Below, piece by piece: positions 15,763 to 23,837 of a stretch of 64,000 nucleotides of DNA. The DNA comes from Asaia bogorensis_B. Its GTDB lineage: Bacteria; Pseudomonadota; Alphaproteobacteria; Acetobacterales; Acetobacteraceae. The stretch lies in assembly GCF_900465315.1 (NCBI RefSeq), contig NZ_UBIX01000014.1; one strand, 5' to 3'. Position 1 is the first letter of the stretch; every line of letters starts with the position of its first letter. A model generated the notes under the pieces. It saw only the letters and a program-made list of their open reading frames with translations. It was not told where the DNA came from and ran no database searches. Both the position numbers and the translations under genes were made by a program.

Positions 15763-15919
15763 GCTGTCTTCCCTCCTGGATAAGGCGGCCTCCTGTTCCA
15801 ATCCGTTTCGGGGTTGGATGTTCGGTGGCCGGCTTGCCCGGGTTGATCTCTGGCGGGTTCGCCTCTGGCACGTCCAGCACTGGCACGACCAAACCGTAAA
15901 GGCTTGCGAATCTCCATGA
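15749..15919 (+). CDS. Possible small coupled ORF between the DUF883 and YqjE-like genes
   Basis: A frame starting at GTG 15749 inside the end of the DUF883 gene gives a 56-residue basic, Trp-rich peptide whose stop overlaps the ATG of the next gene as ATGA. In E. coli a small YqjK gene occupies a similar place but after yqjE. The peptide has no recognisable family, and the codon pattern is not decisive. It may be only a coupling device or chance. Confidence 0.3.
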   Translation: MSPNRLSSLLDKAASCSNPFRGWMFGGRLARVDLWRVRLWHVQHWHDQTVKACESP

Positions 15920-16347
15920 AGGTCATTGATGTCGGGCAGGAAGCCCTTCAGGCTCAGGGCGAAGTTCTGCAGCGCGTGGCAATGCGCCTCGGCCGCCGTG
16001 TAGCCTACTTCGTCATCGCGGCCATTTTCGGGCTTTTTGCCCTCGTCTCGTTCCATGCCGTACTGTGGGCTTTCGCGTACAGTGTCCTTCACTTCTCGGC
16101 TTTTGCTGCGGCCTGCTCGGTGCTTGGTCTTGACCTCCTGTTTGTGGTCATCTTCGGGTTGCTCGGCACGCGTAACATTGCTGACCCCGTAGAGTTCGAA
16201 GCCAGGCTGCGTCGTGATCGCAAGATGATCGAGTTCAAGCAGACACTGGCCCTGTCAACCATTGCCGGATTGCTGGTTGGCCCCATTGGCCGCTTTACAG
16301 GTAAGCAGCTCTTCGAGATTCTGCGTAATATCTTCACCCGGCGGTAA
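15916..16347 (+). CDS. YqjE-like inner-membrane protein (phage-holin-like superfamily)
   Basis: 143 residues from the ATG at 15916. Two tight hydrophobic hairpin segments (about 33-55 and 62-85) are followed by a charged region (FEARLRRDRKMIEFKQTLAL) and a third weak hydrophobic segment (about 115-130). The architecture and its place right after a DUF883 gene fit the YqjE/DUF1469 family. The upstream TTG used in a longer frame adds only four residues and was rejected. Function in the family is unknown; envelope stress has been suggested. Confidence 0.65.
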   Translation: MKVIDVGQEALQAQGEVLQRVAMRLGRRVAYFVIAAIFGLFALVSFHAVLWAFAYSVLHFSAFAAACSVLGLDLLFVVIFGLLGTRNIADPVEFEARLRRDRKMIEFKQTLALSTIAGLLVGPIGRFTGKQLFEILRNIFTRR

Positions 16348-16397
16348 ACCTGCTAACCGCGTTGTGAAATTTGTTGCTCTAAATCTAATGCAAAATT

Positions 16398-16424
16398 CAG
16401 GTTTGCCTTCTGGCGGCAAGCCTG
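16398..16424 (+). terminator. Hairpin after the YqjE-like gene
   Basis: CAGGTTTGCC and GGCAAGCCTG form a 10-bp stem (one G-T pair) with a 7-base loop, about 50 bases after the stop. Only a short GGTTTACC follows, so there is no clear T-run; it could still end the yqjD/yqjE-like transcript or stabilise its 3' end. Confidence 0.45.
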
Positions 16425-16609
16425 GGTTTACCCTATGACCTTCCCTTAGTTGCCTCAGGCGTCAGTTCTGGGGCTTTTCCGGGTTCGGTCAGGACATCCG
16501 GTGTCTGCGCCCCTACAACATGGCGGAAAATCCCGCACCTCATGTTGCCGGGCTTGGCTCTCCTCCTTCTGATCCCGCAAGGTCGATAGTGGAAGGAAGA
16601 GGGAGGCTG

Positions 16610-16804
16610 ATGCTCGCGGAATTCGATCTCTTCGGCGTATTCATATCTCCGATGGCCATCTATTTCCTCGCCGCCATTCCCGTCACCCTTTTCATTCGGT
16701 TCCTGCTTTGGCGTACAGGCGCCATTGAGTGGTTCTGGCACGTCGCCCTCTTTGAGGTTGCGCTTTATGTCTGCGTTTTCTGCCTGCTGGTGCTCTATGT
16801 GTGA
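16610..16804 (+). CDS. DUF1656 small inner-membrane protein of an efflux operon
   Basis: 64 residues from the ATG at 16610 with GGGAGG upstream; an earlier in-frame ATG at 16520 gives an unlike N-terminus and was rejected. The sequence starts MLAEFDLFGVFISPMAIYF, the DUF1656 (AaeX/YdhI) hallmark, and has two membrane segments. In other bacteria it sits between a FUSC-type pump (AaeB) and an HlyD-type adaptor. Here the HlyD gene follows, but no FUSC gene is found upstream. Confidence 0.88.
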   Translation: MLAEFDLFGVFISPMAIYFLAAIPVTLFIRFLLWRTGAIEWFWHVALFEVALYVCVFCLLVLYV

Positions 16805-16906
16805 GCGCAGGGCAGCTTTGGAGATGGCCTTGGTTGGCCTTGTCTGCAGTCCTCCAGGCCTCGTGTATCTCGTCCTGCAATCTGTCCCACACAAGGAAAT
16901 GCCTCC

Positions 16907-17818
16907 GTGTTGCTCGCTCGTACACTGATCCGGGTCTTTCTGACATTCGCGGTGCTCGGAGTGACGATCCTGCTGGGCTACACGTTGTGGGAGACTTACA
17001 TGATCGCACCCTGGACGCGCGATGGACGCGTTCGCGTGTATGTGGTCGACGCAGCGCCTGAAGTGTCGGGAACAGTGGTCAGTGTGCCGGTGCATGACAA
17101 TGATTTCGTTCATCGTGGCGACCCGCTTTTTGTGATCGACCCGGTACGGTTCCGCCTCGCGATCAAGGAGGCGGAGGCCCATCTGGCGAGCGCCGAGGAA
17201 GATCTGAAGCTCCGTCGCAACGATGCCAAGCGCCGCATGGGATTGAGCGGCATCGTCTCGGCTGAAGAGCAGGAAATCTACAACTCCAATGTCGAGACGC
17301 AGGAGGACGCGGTCAATGCAGCGCGTGCCACGCTCGATGTGGCGAGGCTGAACCTGCAACGCTCCATCGTCTACTCGCCGGTTGAAGGATACGTGACCAA
17401 CCTCAATCTGCGCGTGGGTGACTACGCGCATGAAGGGCAGTCCCGCATGGCGGTCATCGATGCTGACAGCTTCTGGATCAACGCCTATTTCGAGGAAACG
17501 AAGATGTGGGGCGTGCATGTGGGCGACGTCGCCCGCGTGAAGCTCATGGGCTATCGCGAAATCATCCCGGCCCATGTCGTTTCCATTGCCCGGGGTATCA
17601 ACGATCAGAACGGATCGCCGGACAAGCTGGGGCTGCAGGATGTGAATCCCATCTTCACCTGGGTCCGTCTGGCGCAGCGTATTCCCGTGCGTATCCATCT
17701 TGATCGCGTGCCGCCCGAGGTCATCCTGGCGGCCGGAATGACCTGCACGGTCACGGTCGGTACCCCGCCACAGGGGCAGCGGGGCCGTCTGACCACCTGG
17801 CTGCAGAACCATCTCTGA
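16907..17818 (+). CDS. HlyD/AaeA-type membrane fusion protein
   Basis: 303 residues from a GTG at 16907 with AAGGA nine bases upstream. One N-terminal membrane anchor (about 8-26) is followed by WTRDGRVRVYVVDAAPEVSG, the start of the biotinyl-lipoyl half motif, a helical hairpin (about 80-145), the second half motif (VYSPVEGYVTNLNLRVGDYA) and a beta-barrel region. This is the periplasmic adaptor of an aromatic-acid-type efflux system, linking an inner-membrane pump to the NodT-like channel encoded 3 bases downstream. A 459-codon frame on the opposite strand is an artefact of biased codons. Confidence 0.92.
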   Translation: MLLARTLIRVFLTFAVLGVTILLGYTLWETYMIAPWTRDGRVRVYVVDAAPEVSGTVVSVPVHDNDFVHRGDPLFVIDPVRFRLAIKEAEAHLASAEEDLKLRRNDAKRRMGLSGIVSAEEQEIYNSNVETQEDAVNAARATLDVARLNLQRSIVYSPVEGYVTNLNLRVGDYAHEGQSRMAVIDADSFWINAYFEETKMWGVHVGDVARVKLMGYREIIPAHVVSIARGINDQNGSPDKLGLQDVNPIFTWVRLAQRIPVRIHLDRVPPEVILAAGMTCTVTVGTPPQGQRGRLTTWLQNHL

Positions 17819-17820
17819 TC

Positions 17821-19344
17821 ATGGTGTCTCTCTCCCGCAGGCTTTGCGCCTTCACTTTTGCTGCCTCGCTTCTTGCTGGATGCACGGTCGGGCCCGCCTA
17901 CAAGCCCGACCGCATGAAACTGCCCGATGGCTTCGTCGAGACCGATCACGCGGCCACCGCAGAGGAAATCGCCCGCACTGAGGCCGAGATGAAGGAGTGG
18001 TGGGGGCAGTATAACGATCCGCTGCTCAACCGGCTCGTGGCGCAGGCCATCAAGGGCAATTACGACCTGCTCATTGCCGACCAGCGTATCATCGCCGGTC
18101 GCGCCATGCGTGAAGAGGCCGCATCGGCCTGGTACCCGCAGCTTGATGTTAACGCAGGTGGTGGTTCAAGCCGGTATTCCATCAATATCGACAACTGGCC
18201 CATCAGGCCCGGCAATCCTCAGAACCGGCCAGAGGCATCGGTCCTGACCTATGGTGCCCAGGCCAGCTGGGAGATCGATGCGTTCGGACGCATCAGGCGC
18301 GAGGTCGAGGCGAGCGAACGCGCCATCGATGTGAGCATCGAGGACCGACGCGCCACTCTGATGACGCTGCTTTCGGATCTGGTACGCGCCTATATCTCGC
18401 TCCGGGGGGCGCAACTGCGTTTCTCGATCGCGCAGGCCAACGTCAAGAATGCCCAGAGTGAGGTCGATCTGACCAAGCGTCTTTATCTGGAAGGCATAGG
18501 CAACACGCTTCAGACCGCGCAGGCGCAGAGCGAGCTCGATAGCGAGCTGGCCTCGCTCGAACCTCTCAAGGCCCAGATCGACACGTTGAGTCACGGGGTA
18601 AGCGTGCTGCTGGGCGATATGCCGGGCGATCTCAAGGCAGAACTTGAGGCATTGCCCAACGGGACAGCCTCCCTGCCGGTCATGCCGCGCTTTCCGGCCA
18701 CATTACCCTCGATCGTCGTGGCCAATCGCCCTGATATTCGCGCCGCCGAGCGGGGCTATGCCGAGGCGACGGCTCGCATCGGCGTGGCCGTGGCCCAGCT
18801 CTACCCCAAATTCTCGATTCCCCTGACATTCAACCCGAATGCCTCCGCCATGTATCAGGCGTTTCAGGTCAATGCGATGAGCTGGTCTTTCATGATGCTG
18901 GCAACCCTGCCGGTCATGCACGGGGGGCGTTTCACCTCGCAGGTGGTCGAGGCGCGCGCACGGGCCGAGGCCAGCCGTCTGACCTATCGCAAGACCGTGC
19001 TCAATGCGTTCCGCGAGGTCGAGGACGCCATGACATCATGGCTGCATAACGACCACTATGTCGCCCAGCTGCATCAGGCAGCAACCGATAGCGGTCTGGC
19101 AGCTGACAGGGCAAGGCGGCTCTATGCCGCGGGTCTGACCGATTATCTGAATGTTCTGACGACGCAGCGCACCTTGCTGGGGGCTCAGGACCGTGAGGCA
19201 GTTGCCCGTACGGCCAGACTGCACGATTCCGTGGCGCTCTATACGGCGATGGGCGCAGGGTGGCAGGGTGTGGCGATGCGCGATACGGACTTGCCAATCG
19301 ATGCGGCAAAGCAAAGTATCCTTGCAAAGGCCTTCTCGCGCTAG
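17821..19344 (+). CDS. NodT-family outer-membrane efflux lipoprotein
   Basis: 507 residues with a lipoprotein signal (lipobox LLAGC, Cys21) followed by TVGPAYKPD, the usual NodT opening. Two repeated outer-membrane efflux (TolC-like) units cover about 50-480, including RPDIRAAERGYAEATARIGVA, whose RPD(I/V)RAAE core is diagnostic. It forms the trimeric outer-membrane channel for the HlyD adaptor encoded just upstream. The three-gene set DUF1656-HlyD-NodT lacks only the inner-membrane energy-coupled component. Confidence 0.93.
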   Translation: MVSLSRRLCAFTFAASLLAGCTVGPAYKPDRMKLPDGFVETDHAATAEEIARTEAEMKEWWGQYNDPLLNRLVAQAIKGNYDLLIADQRIIAGRAMREEAASAWYPQLDVNAGGGSSRYSINIDNWPIRPGNPQNRPEASVLTYGAQASWEIDAFGRIRREVEASERAIDVSIEDRRATLMTLLSDLVRAYISLRGAQLRFSIAQANVKNAQSEVDLTKRLYLEGIGNTLQTAQAQSELDSELASLEPLKAQIDTLSHGVSVLLGDMPGDLKAELEALPNGTASLPVMPRFPATLPSIVVANRPDIRAAERGYAEATARIGVAVAQLYPKFSIPLTFNPNASAMYQAFQVNAMSWSFMMLATLPVMHGGRFTSQVVEARARAEASRLTYRKTVLNAFREVEDAMTSWLHNDHYVAQLHQAATDSGLAADRARRLYAAGLTDYLNVLTTQRTLLGAQDREAVARTARLHDSVALYTAMGAGWQGVAMRDTDLPIDAAKQSILAKAFSR

Positions 19345-19349
19345 CTCAC

Positions 19350-19379
19350 TTGAATTGCCGGCGATGGTCACAATATACA
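19350..19379 (+). promoter_or_regulatory. Candidate sigma-70 promoter of the dnaJ-like gene
   Basis: TTGAAT (19350-19355) and TATACA (19374-19379) are separated by 18 bases, and lie 46 bases before the GTG start of the DnaJ-like gene. Confidence 0.45.
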
Positions 19380-19424
19380 ACGTATGAATTCTGTAGTATT
19401 CACGAAAAGCAAGGAGATACAGGC

Positions 19425-20336
19425 GTGAAAGATCCTTATGCAGCGCTTGGCCTGACGCGTAGCGCCACGGATAAGGAGATCCGCAGCGCCTATCGCAAGC
19501 TCGCCAAGGAACATCATCCGGACCATAATCCGAACAACGAGAAGGCTGAGGAGGCCTTCAAGGCCGTTGGTGCCGCCTATGCCATTCTGGGCGACAAGGA
19601 GAAGCGCGCGCGCTTTGATCGCGGTGAAATCGATGCCGAGGGGAATGAGAGAGGGCCCTTCGGTGGCGGTGGCTTTGGTGGCGGCCAGGGTTTCCATGGC
19701 GGCGGTAACCAGTTCAATCAGGAAGATCTGGGGGCTTTTTTCTCCGACATGTTCAGCGGCGGTGGCACCGGTGCCGATTTTGGCGGAGGGCCATTTGGCG
19801 GGCGTCGTCGGACGCGTCGCGGGGCAGACCGCTCCTATACACTGACAGTCTCGTTCGAGGATTCCGTGCTGGGCACGACGAGCCGTGTGACCTTGCCCGA
19901 GGCGGGAACGGTTGAGGTCAAGATACCTGCCGGAATTGAGGATGGTCAGACCCTGCGCCTGAGTGGCAAGGGCGGCGCTGGTATGGGAGAGAATGCCCCT
20001 GCTGGTGATGCGCTCATTACGATCTCGGTGACGCCAAGCACGATCTATACCCGCGATGGTCGCGATCTCAGGGCAAATGTGCCGGTTGATCTGGAAACAG
20101 CCATTCTTGGCGGCAAGATCGTGATCCCGACGCCCAAAGGGCAGGTGACCATGAAGGTGCCTCCCCATTCCGATACCGGTACGGTGCTGCGGCTGGGTGG
20201 CCGTGGTGTCGCCGAGCACGGCCAGCACAAGGCGGGAAATCTTTACGTCACGCTTCAGGTCAGGATCGGTGACGTCGATCCCAAGCTCGAAGCGTTCTTT
20301 GCCGAACAGCGCGCGCAGCAGGCACAGGAGGCCTGA
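19425..20336 (+). CDS. DnaJ-like co-chaperone of CbpA type
   Basis: 303 residues from a GTG at 19425 with a strong AAGGAGA ribosome site. The N-terminal J domain (1-67) holds HPD in KEHHPDHNPNN, the residues that stimulate DnaK ATPase. A Gly/Phe-rich linker (about 80-135) follows, then the C-terminal substrate-binding domains (DRSYTLTVSFEDSVLGTTSR to the end). The zinc-finger repeats of true DnaJ are absent, so it is class II (CbpA/DnaJ2). The gene is followed by a small membrane protein ORF 5 bases later. Confidence 0.93.
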   Translation: MKDPYAALGLTRSATDKEIRSAYRKLAKEHHPDHNPNNEKAEEAFKAVGAAYAILGDKEKRARFDRGEIDAEGNERGPFGGGGFGGGQGFHGGGNQFNQEDLGAFFSDMFSGGGTGADFGGGPFGGRRRTRRGADRSYTLTVSFEDSVLGTTSRVTLPEAGTVEVKIPAGIEDGQTLRLSGKGGAGMGENAPAGDALITISVTPSTIYTRDGRDLRANVPVDLETAILGGKIVIPTPKGQVTMKVPPHSDTGTVLRLGGRGVAEHGQHKAGNLYVTLQVRIGDVDPKLEAFFAEQRAQQAQEA

Positions 20337-20341
20337 TAACA

Positions 20342-20485
20342 GTGACGAGGCCCGGTTTTTTCGACTGGAAGCTGATCTTCACCCGTGAGGTGATGGGGGC
20401 GATTGTTGCCCTTCTTTCCACCGCATTGCTCGTGGTCCTTTGCTATGGCGGCATGAGGATCTCGGGGATCTGGGCCGGACTTTAG
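20342..20485 (+). CDS. 47-residue membrane protein
   Basis: A GTG at 20342, 5 bases after the dnaJ-like stop, opens a 47-residue frame: a short polar start with FFDWKLIFTREV, a membrane segment MGAIVALLSTALLVVLCYGG and a short tail RISGIWAGL. The amphipathic start plus one membrane helix looks like a real small protein, and it would be co-transcribed with the dnaJ-like gene. No family is recognised. Confidence 0.55.
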   Translation: MTRPGFFDWKLIFTREVMGAIVALLSTALLVVLCYGGMRISGIWAGL

Positions 20486-20554
20486 TCTTTCCATCACGGG
20501 GGAGTGTGATATCTCGGGTCCACTGATCTGATTTCTTGACCCGGACCCCTCCTC

Positions 20555-22087
20555 ATGAGCGCATCCTCTCTCACAGAGCTTCCGACGCGACGACAGGCCT
20601 TCTCGGTCGTCTTCGCGATCGAACTCTGGGAACGTTTTGGCTATTACGGCATGCAGGCCGTACTGACGCTCTATCTGGTTCAGCGTCTGGGGCTGAGCGA
20701 CGTGGCAGCCAATGTCATGATCGCTGCCTTTGTTGGTCTTACCTACATCACCCCCGTTCTTGGCGGCTTTGCCGGCGATCGCATTCTTGGCCCGAGGCGC
20801 ACCATGCTGATGGGTGCGTTTGCGCTGGTCTTCGGTTACGCGGCGCTCGCGCTTGCTGACCAGCATCGCTCATTGCTGTTCTTCGCAATGGCCCTGATCT
20901 CGGCAGGGAATGGCCTGTTCAAGCCCAATGCGGCCAATCTGGTACGCCGCATCTATGAAGGTGACGACGCTGCGCTCGATGCCGCGTTCACCATCTATTA
21001 CATGTCGGTCAATGTGGGCTCGACCGTGTCGATGCTCATCACCCCGCTGCTGCAGGATCGCTACGGACCTGCAAGCGCCTTCCTGACCTGTTCGGGCGGG
21101 CTTGTCGTGGGGCTGGCCTATTATTTCTGGCATCGCCGCTGGATCCATCACGCTGGCTCGGCGCTGGATCAGGGGCCTTTCCAGCTGAAACCGTTTCTGA
21201 CCGTGTTTGGCGGGTTTGTGCTGACTGTGCTCGTGCTGACAGGCATCATCGCGAGCCCCGGGATCGCGCGGCTCTGCGTCTGGTGCGCCACGGCGGCCAT
21301 CGCCTTCCTGTGGGGGCGTCTCTACTGGCGCTCGGGCAATGCAGCCCGACCCGGTTTGCGCCTGACTTTCCTGCTCTGTCTGGAGAGCATGGCCTATCTG
21401 ATTTTCTATCAGCAGATGATGACATCGCTCACGCTTTTTGCGCTGCGCGCTGTCGATGGTGATCTTCGTATCGGTGGCGTCACCCTGGTGCATCTCAGCG
21501 CGGGCCAGTTTCAGGCGCTCAACCCGATCTGGATCATGCTCGCAAGTCCGGTTTTGGCAGCGCTGTATAACCGTCTGGCCCGTCAGGGGCGCGACCTGTC
21601 CCTTGCGCACAAGATGGTGCTTGGCTTCGGCCTCGTGACGCTGGGCTTTCTCATCTGGTGGATTGCCGCTTCTCATGCCCAGCCTCTGGTTTCGGCTTGG
21701 GTCATGGTTCTGGGTTACGGTCTGATCTCGATTGCCGAGCTTCTGACTATGGCGCTGGGGCTGGCGATTATCGCTCGCTACACACTGCCCGAAAGCAGTG
21801 GCTTCATGATGGGGTCGCTCTATCTGCTATGGGGCGTGGCTATGTACGCTGGCAGCCTGGTTGCCAATTTCGCTGCGGCCACGGGCACACCGGCAACGGG
21901 CGCTGCGGCGGCGGCGCTCTATGTGCCTCTCTTCCGCGATCTGTTCGTGGCTGGGTTGATCCTGACGGGTGTTCTCGTATGCCTCTTGCCGCTGGCGAAG
22001 CGCTGGGATCGTGAGCATGTTCTGGCGACAGGCCCGCACGTCCATCCTGATGCCCGCCCCGCCATGCCTGCCGAAATGGAAGGCTAA
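20555..22087 (+). CDS. POT/PTR-family proton-dependent peptide transporter
   Basis: 510 residues with about 14 hydrophobic segments. The first helix carries the ExxERF motif in IELWERFGYYGMQA, which couples proton and peptide movement in the POT family, and the second loop contains GGFAGDRILGPRRTM. Relatives such as E. coli DtpA import di- and tripeptides with protons through the inner membrane. The length is normal for the bacterial branch. No strong ribosome site precedes the ATG. Confidence 0.93.
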   Translation: MSASSLTELPTRRQAFSVVFAIELWERFGYYGMQAVLTLYLVQRLGLSDVAANVMIAAFVGLTYITPVLGGFAGDRILGPRRTMLMGAFALVFGYAALALADQHRSLLFFAMALISAGNGLFKPNAANLVRRIYEGDDAALDAAFTIYYMSVNVGSTVSMLITPLLQDRYGPASAFLTCSGGLVVGLAYYFWHRRWIHHAGSALDQGPFQLKPFLTVFGGFVLTVLVLTGIIASPGIARLCVWCATAAIAFLWGRLYWRSGNAARPGLRLTFLLCLESMAYLIFYQQMMTSLTLFALRAVDGDLRIGGVTLVHLSAGQFQALNPIWIMLASPVLAALYNRLARQGRDLSLAHKMVLGFGLVTLGFLIWWIAASHAQPLVSAWVMVLGYGLISIAELLTMALGLAIIARYTLPESSGFMMGSLYLLWGVAMYAGSLVANFAAATGTPATGAAAAALYVPLFRDLFVAGLILTGVLVCLLPLAKRWDREHVLATGPHVHPDARPAMPAEMEG

Positions 22088-22502
22088 TCTTTCCGGGTCG
22101 GGTCGGTTTCTCCAGGCCGCCTCGACCCGTAGCTATGATCCTGTTTTGCAGGTCGCAGGGGGCGGCAGGAGCATTTGTTGCTTTGCTGCGGTGTGTTGTT
22201 TCTACTCCCCGGCAGAGGCGCTCTTTTGTTCCCCAGTTATGGGTTCAAGGCCGAGACGAGCCGTTCTTGTGCTTTTGAGAGTAGGCATTTCTCGCGAGCG
22301 CCCCTTGCTTTCGACACGCCGCCTCCGGCGCGTGCGAGGTTGAGCGCTGACCATGCAACCCGCTTCAGACCCGTTTCCAACATCCTGATATCCCTGAACG
22401 ATGAGACGCAGAATGGCACCGCATGCTCGGGTTTTGCCAATTGCTTCGCATGATGCCTATGATCCTGCCGTTCAGAATGACCCTGTTCAGAAGGACGACA
22501 AC
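22088..22502. other. Intergenic region between POT and POTRA genes, with terminator
   Basis: CGGGTCG (22094-22100) can pair with CGACCCG (22123-22129) just after the POT transporter stop and is a plausible terminator stem, although no T-run follows. The rest holds no convincing gene; short plus-strand frames (for example 22175-22453) have no recognisable products. The promoter of the POTRA gene must lie in the right half. Confidence 0.4.
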
Positions 22503-23129
22503 ATGAAGCCGAACTCCCGTCTCGCTCTCGCTGGTCTTGCTCTCATGGCCGGTACGGCGGCTCTGCCCTGCCTGCCCGTCACAGGGCTCGTTTCACCGGC
22601 ATCGGCTGCCAGCGCTCCGGCTGCCGACGCGCCGCTGACGCTCAAGATTCTCAAGGTTGAGGGCAACAAGGCCGTCTCGACTGACGAAATCATGGCCGCA
22701 CTTCCCTATCATGTAGGTGATACTGTCACACGCGATCAGCTGGATGCAGGTGTGCAGAAAGTGGCTGATCTCTACAAGGCCAAGAACTTGGGTGCCAAGT
22801 TCAGCGAGAAGGAGCGCTTTGTCAAAAACACGGTGCAGTTCTATCTCGTGATCGAAGAGCAGGCACCGCAGGCCGCCGCAGCCCCCGCGCCGTTCGTGCT
22901 CGATAAGGTCGAGTTCGTTGGCAACAAGAAAGTGCCGACCGCCGAACTTGAAGCTGTGACGAAGCTGCGTCCCGGTGCCACTGTGACAGCAGAAGCCGCA
23001 ACCGCTGACACGCAAGCTATCCAGAAGGTCTATCAGAAGCATGATCTGGGTGTGCAGATCCAGCCAGTCGCCACCCAGCCCAATCACGACAACCATGTCG
23101 TGCTGACCTATCAGATCACCGAGAAATAA
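22503..23129 (+). CDS. Exported POTRA-domain protein without a barrel
   Basis: 208 residues from the ATG at 22503, with a signal peptide (cleavage after about residue 35, PASAASA). Two repeated units follow: LKILKVEGNKAVSTDEIMAA (about 44-115) and FVLDKVEFVGNKKVPTAELE (about 131-205), each with the beta-alpha-alpha-beta-beta pattern and VxGNK signature of POTRA domains. In BamA, FhaC and TamA such domains precede an outer-membrane barrel; here the protein ends after the second. It is therefore predicted to be a free periplasmic POTRA protein. An Ala/Pro linker separates the domains. Confidence 0.78.
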   Translation: MKPNSRLALAGLALMAGTAALPCLPVTGLVSPASAASAPAADAPLTLKILKVEGNKAVSTDEIMAALPYHVGDTVTRDQLDAGVQKVADLYKAKNLGAKFSEKERFVKNTVQFYLVIEEQAPQAAAAPAPFVLDKVEFVGNKKVPTAELEAVTKLRPGATVTAEAATADTQAIQKVYQKHDLGVQIQPVATQPNHDNHVVLTYQITEK

Positions 23130-23164
23130 AGCGGTCCGATATCGTCTCTCGCTATCAACCGGCG

Positions 23165-23184
23165 CAGGGTACCGCGGTACCCTG
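23165..23184. terminator. 20-bp perfect palindrome between convergent genes
   Basis: CAGGGTACCGCGGTACCCTG is a perfect inverted repeat lying between the plus-strand POTRA gene (ends 23129) and the minus-strand DUF1643 gene (ends 23211). Its place suggests a two-way transcription end point. The absence of a loop and of T-runs leaves a protein-binding site as an alternative. Confidence 0.5.
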
Positions 23185-23210
23185 TCAGCCGAATCACCTG
23201 ACTTTTCCCA

Positions 23211-23798
23211 TCAAGGGGCGGGCTGACCATCCAGCGCCTTGAAGAAGGCCTCGTCTAGCCGGACTGGTGTCAGGGCAGATGGAAGGTAGAGGGGGTGCTC
23301 GGGTCGGCCTCCCTTGCTCAGCCTCAGAACGAACAGGGGGATCCCGGCGGCGTGGAGGGCTTGCGCGACATGGTTGCCGCGTGCCCGTAATGACGGGTGG
23401 GTGGGTGAGCCATAGGCCAGTATCACCTTGTCGGCCTGAAGCGCCATATCGAGCAATGCCGCATCATTGCCTGGCCCCACAGGGTCCTCGACTTCAAGCA
23501 GACGCTTCTGGTCCGTGCAGCGATAGCCAAAGCTATTGCCGACAAACATCGCGCCATACCCCCACTCGCGGGCATAGCGCTGGCATTTGGCAACGGTCCG
23601 GTCGTCGCCATACTCGGTGGCCACAGACGGGTTCATCATAAGCCACATGATGCTGGGCTTTTCAGGCGCCCATACCCTGTGCAGGCGGTAGCGATAGCAG
23701 TCACCGGGGCCATCGTAGAGAGCGGTGCTGATCACGTCACCCTGCAGGCGCAGGGGACGCGAAGCACCAACATGGTGGGTCTTGTCTGATGAAGTCAT
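23211..23798 (-). CDS. DUF1643 family protein
   Basis: 195 residues from the ATG at 23798; a GTG at 23813 would add five. YRYRLHRVWAPEKPSIMWLMMNPS and FVGNSFGYR are the conserved blocks of the DUF1643 family (recognised as W-x-MMNPSxAxE, then R-T-x-x-x-C-x-R-x-A-R-x-W-G-Y-G). Members are soluble, about 160-200 residues long and of unknown function, and often sit in accessory regions. The gene converges on the POTRA gene. Confidence 0.85.
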   Translation of the reverse strand: MTSSDKTHHVGASRPLRLQGDVISTALYDGPGDCYRYRLHRVWAPEKPSIMWLMMNPSVATEYGDDRTVAKCQRYAREWGYGAMFVGNSFGYRCTDQKRLLEVEDPVGPGNDAALLDMALQADKVILAYGSPTHPSLRARGNHVAQALHAAGIPLFVLRLSKGGRPEHPLYLPSALTPVRLDEAFFKALDGQPAP

Positions 23799-23837
23799 GA
23801 ACGAAGCGGCCACCCGTCACAGCGCGTGGCCCGATCC

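Noticed and set aside
16433..17812. 459-codon minus-strand frame
   Set aside because: It lies antisense to the HlyD adaptor, whose family match and ribosome site are clear; the antisense product is rich in Arg/His with no family features.
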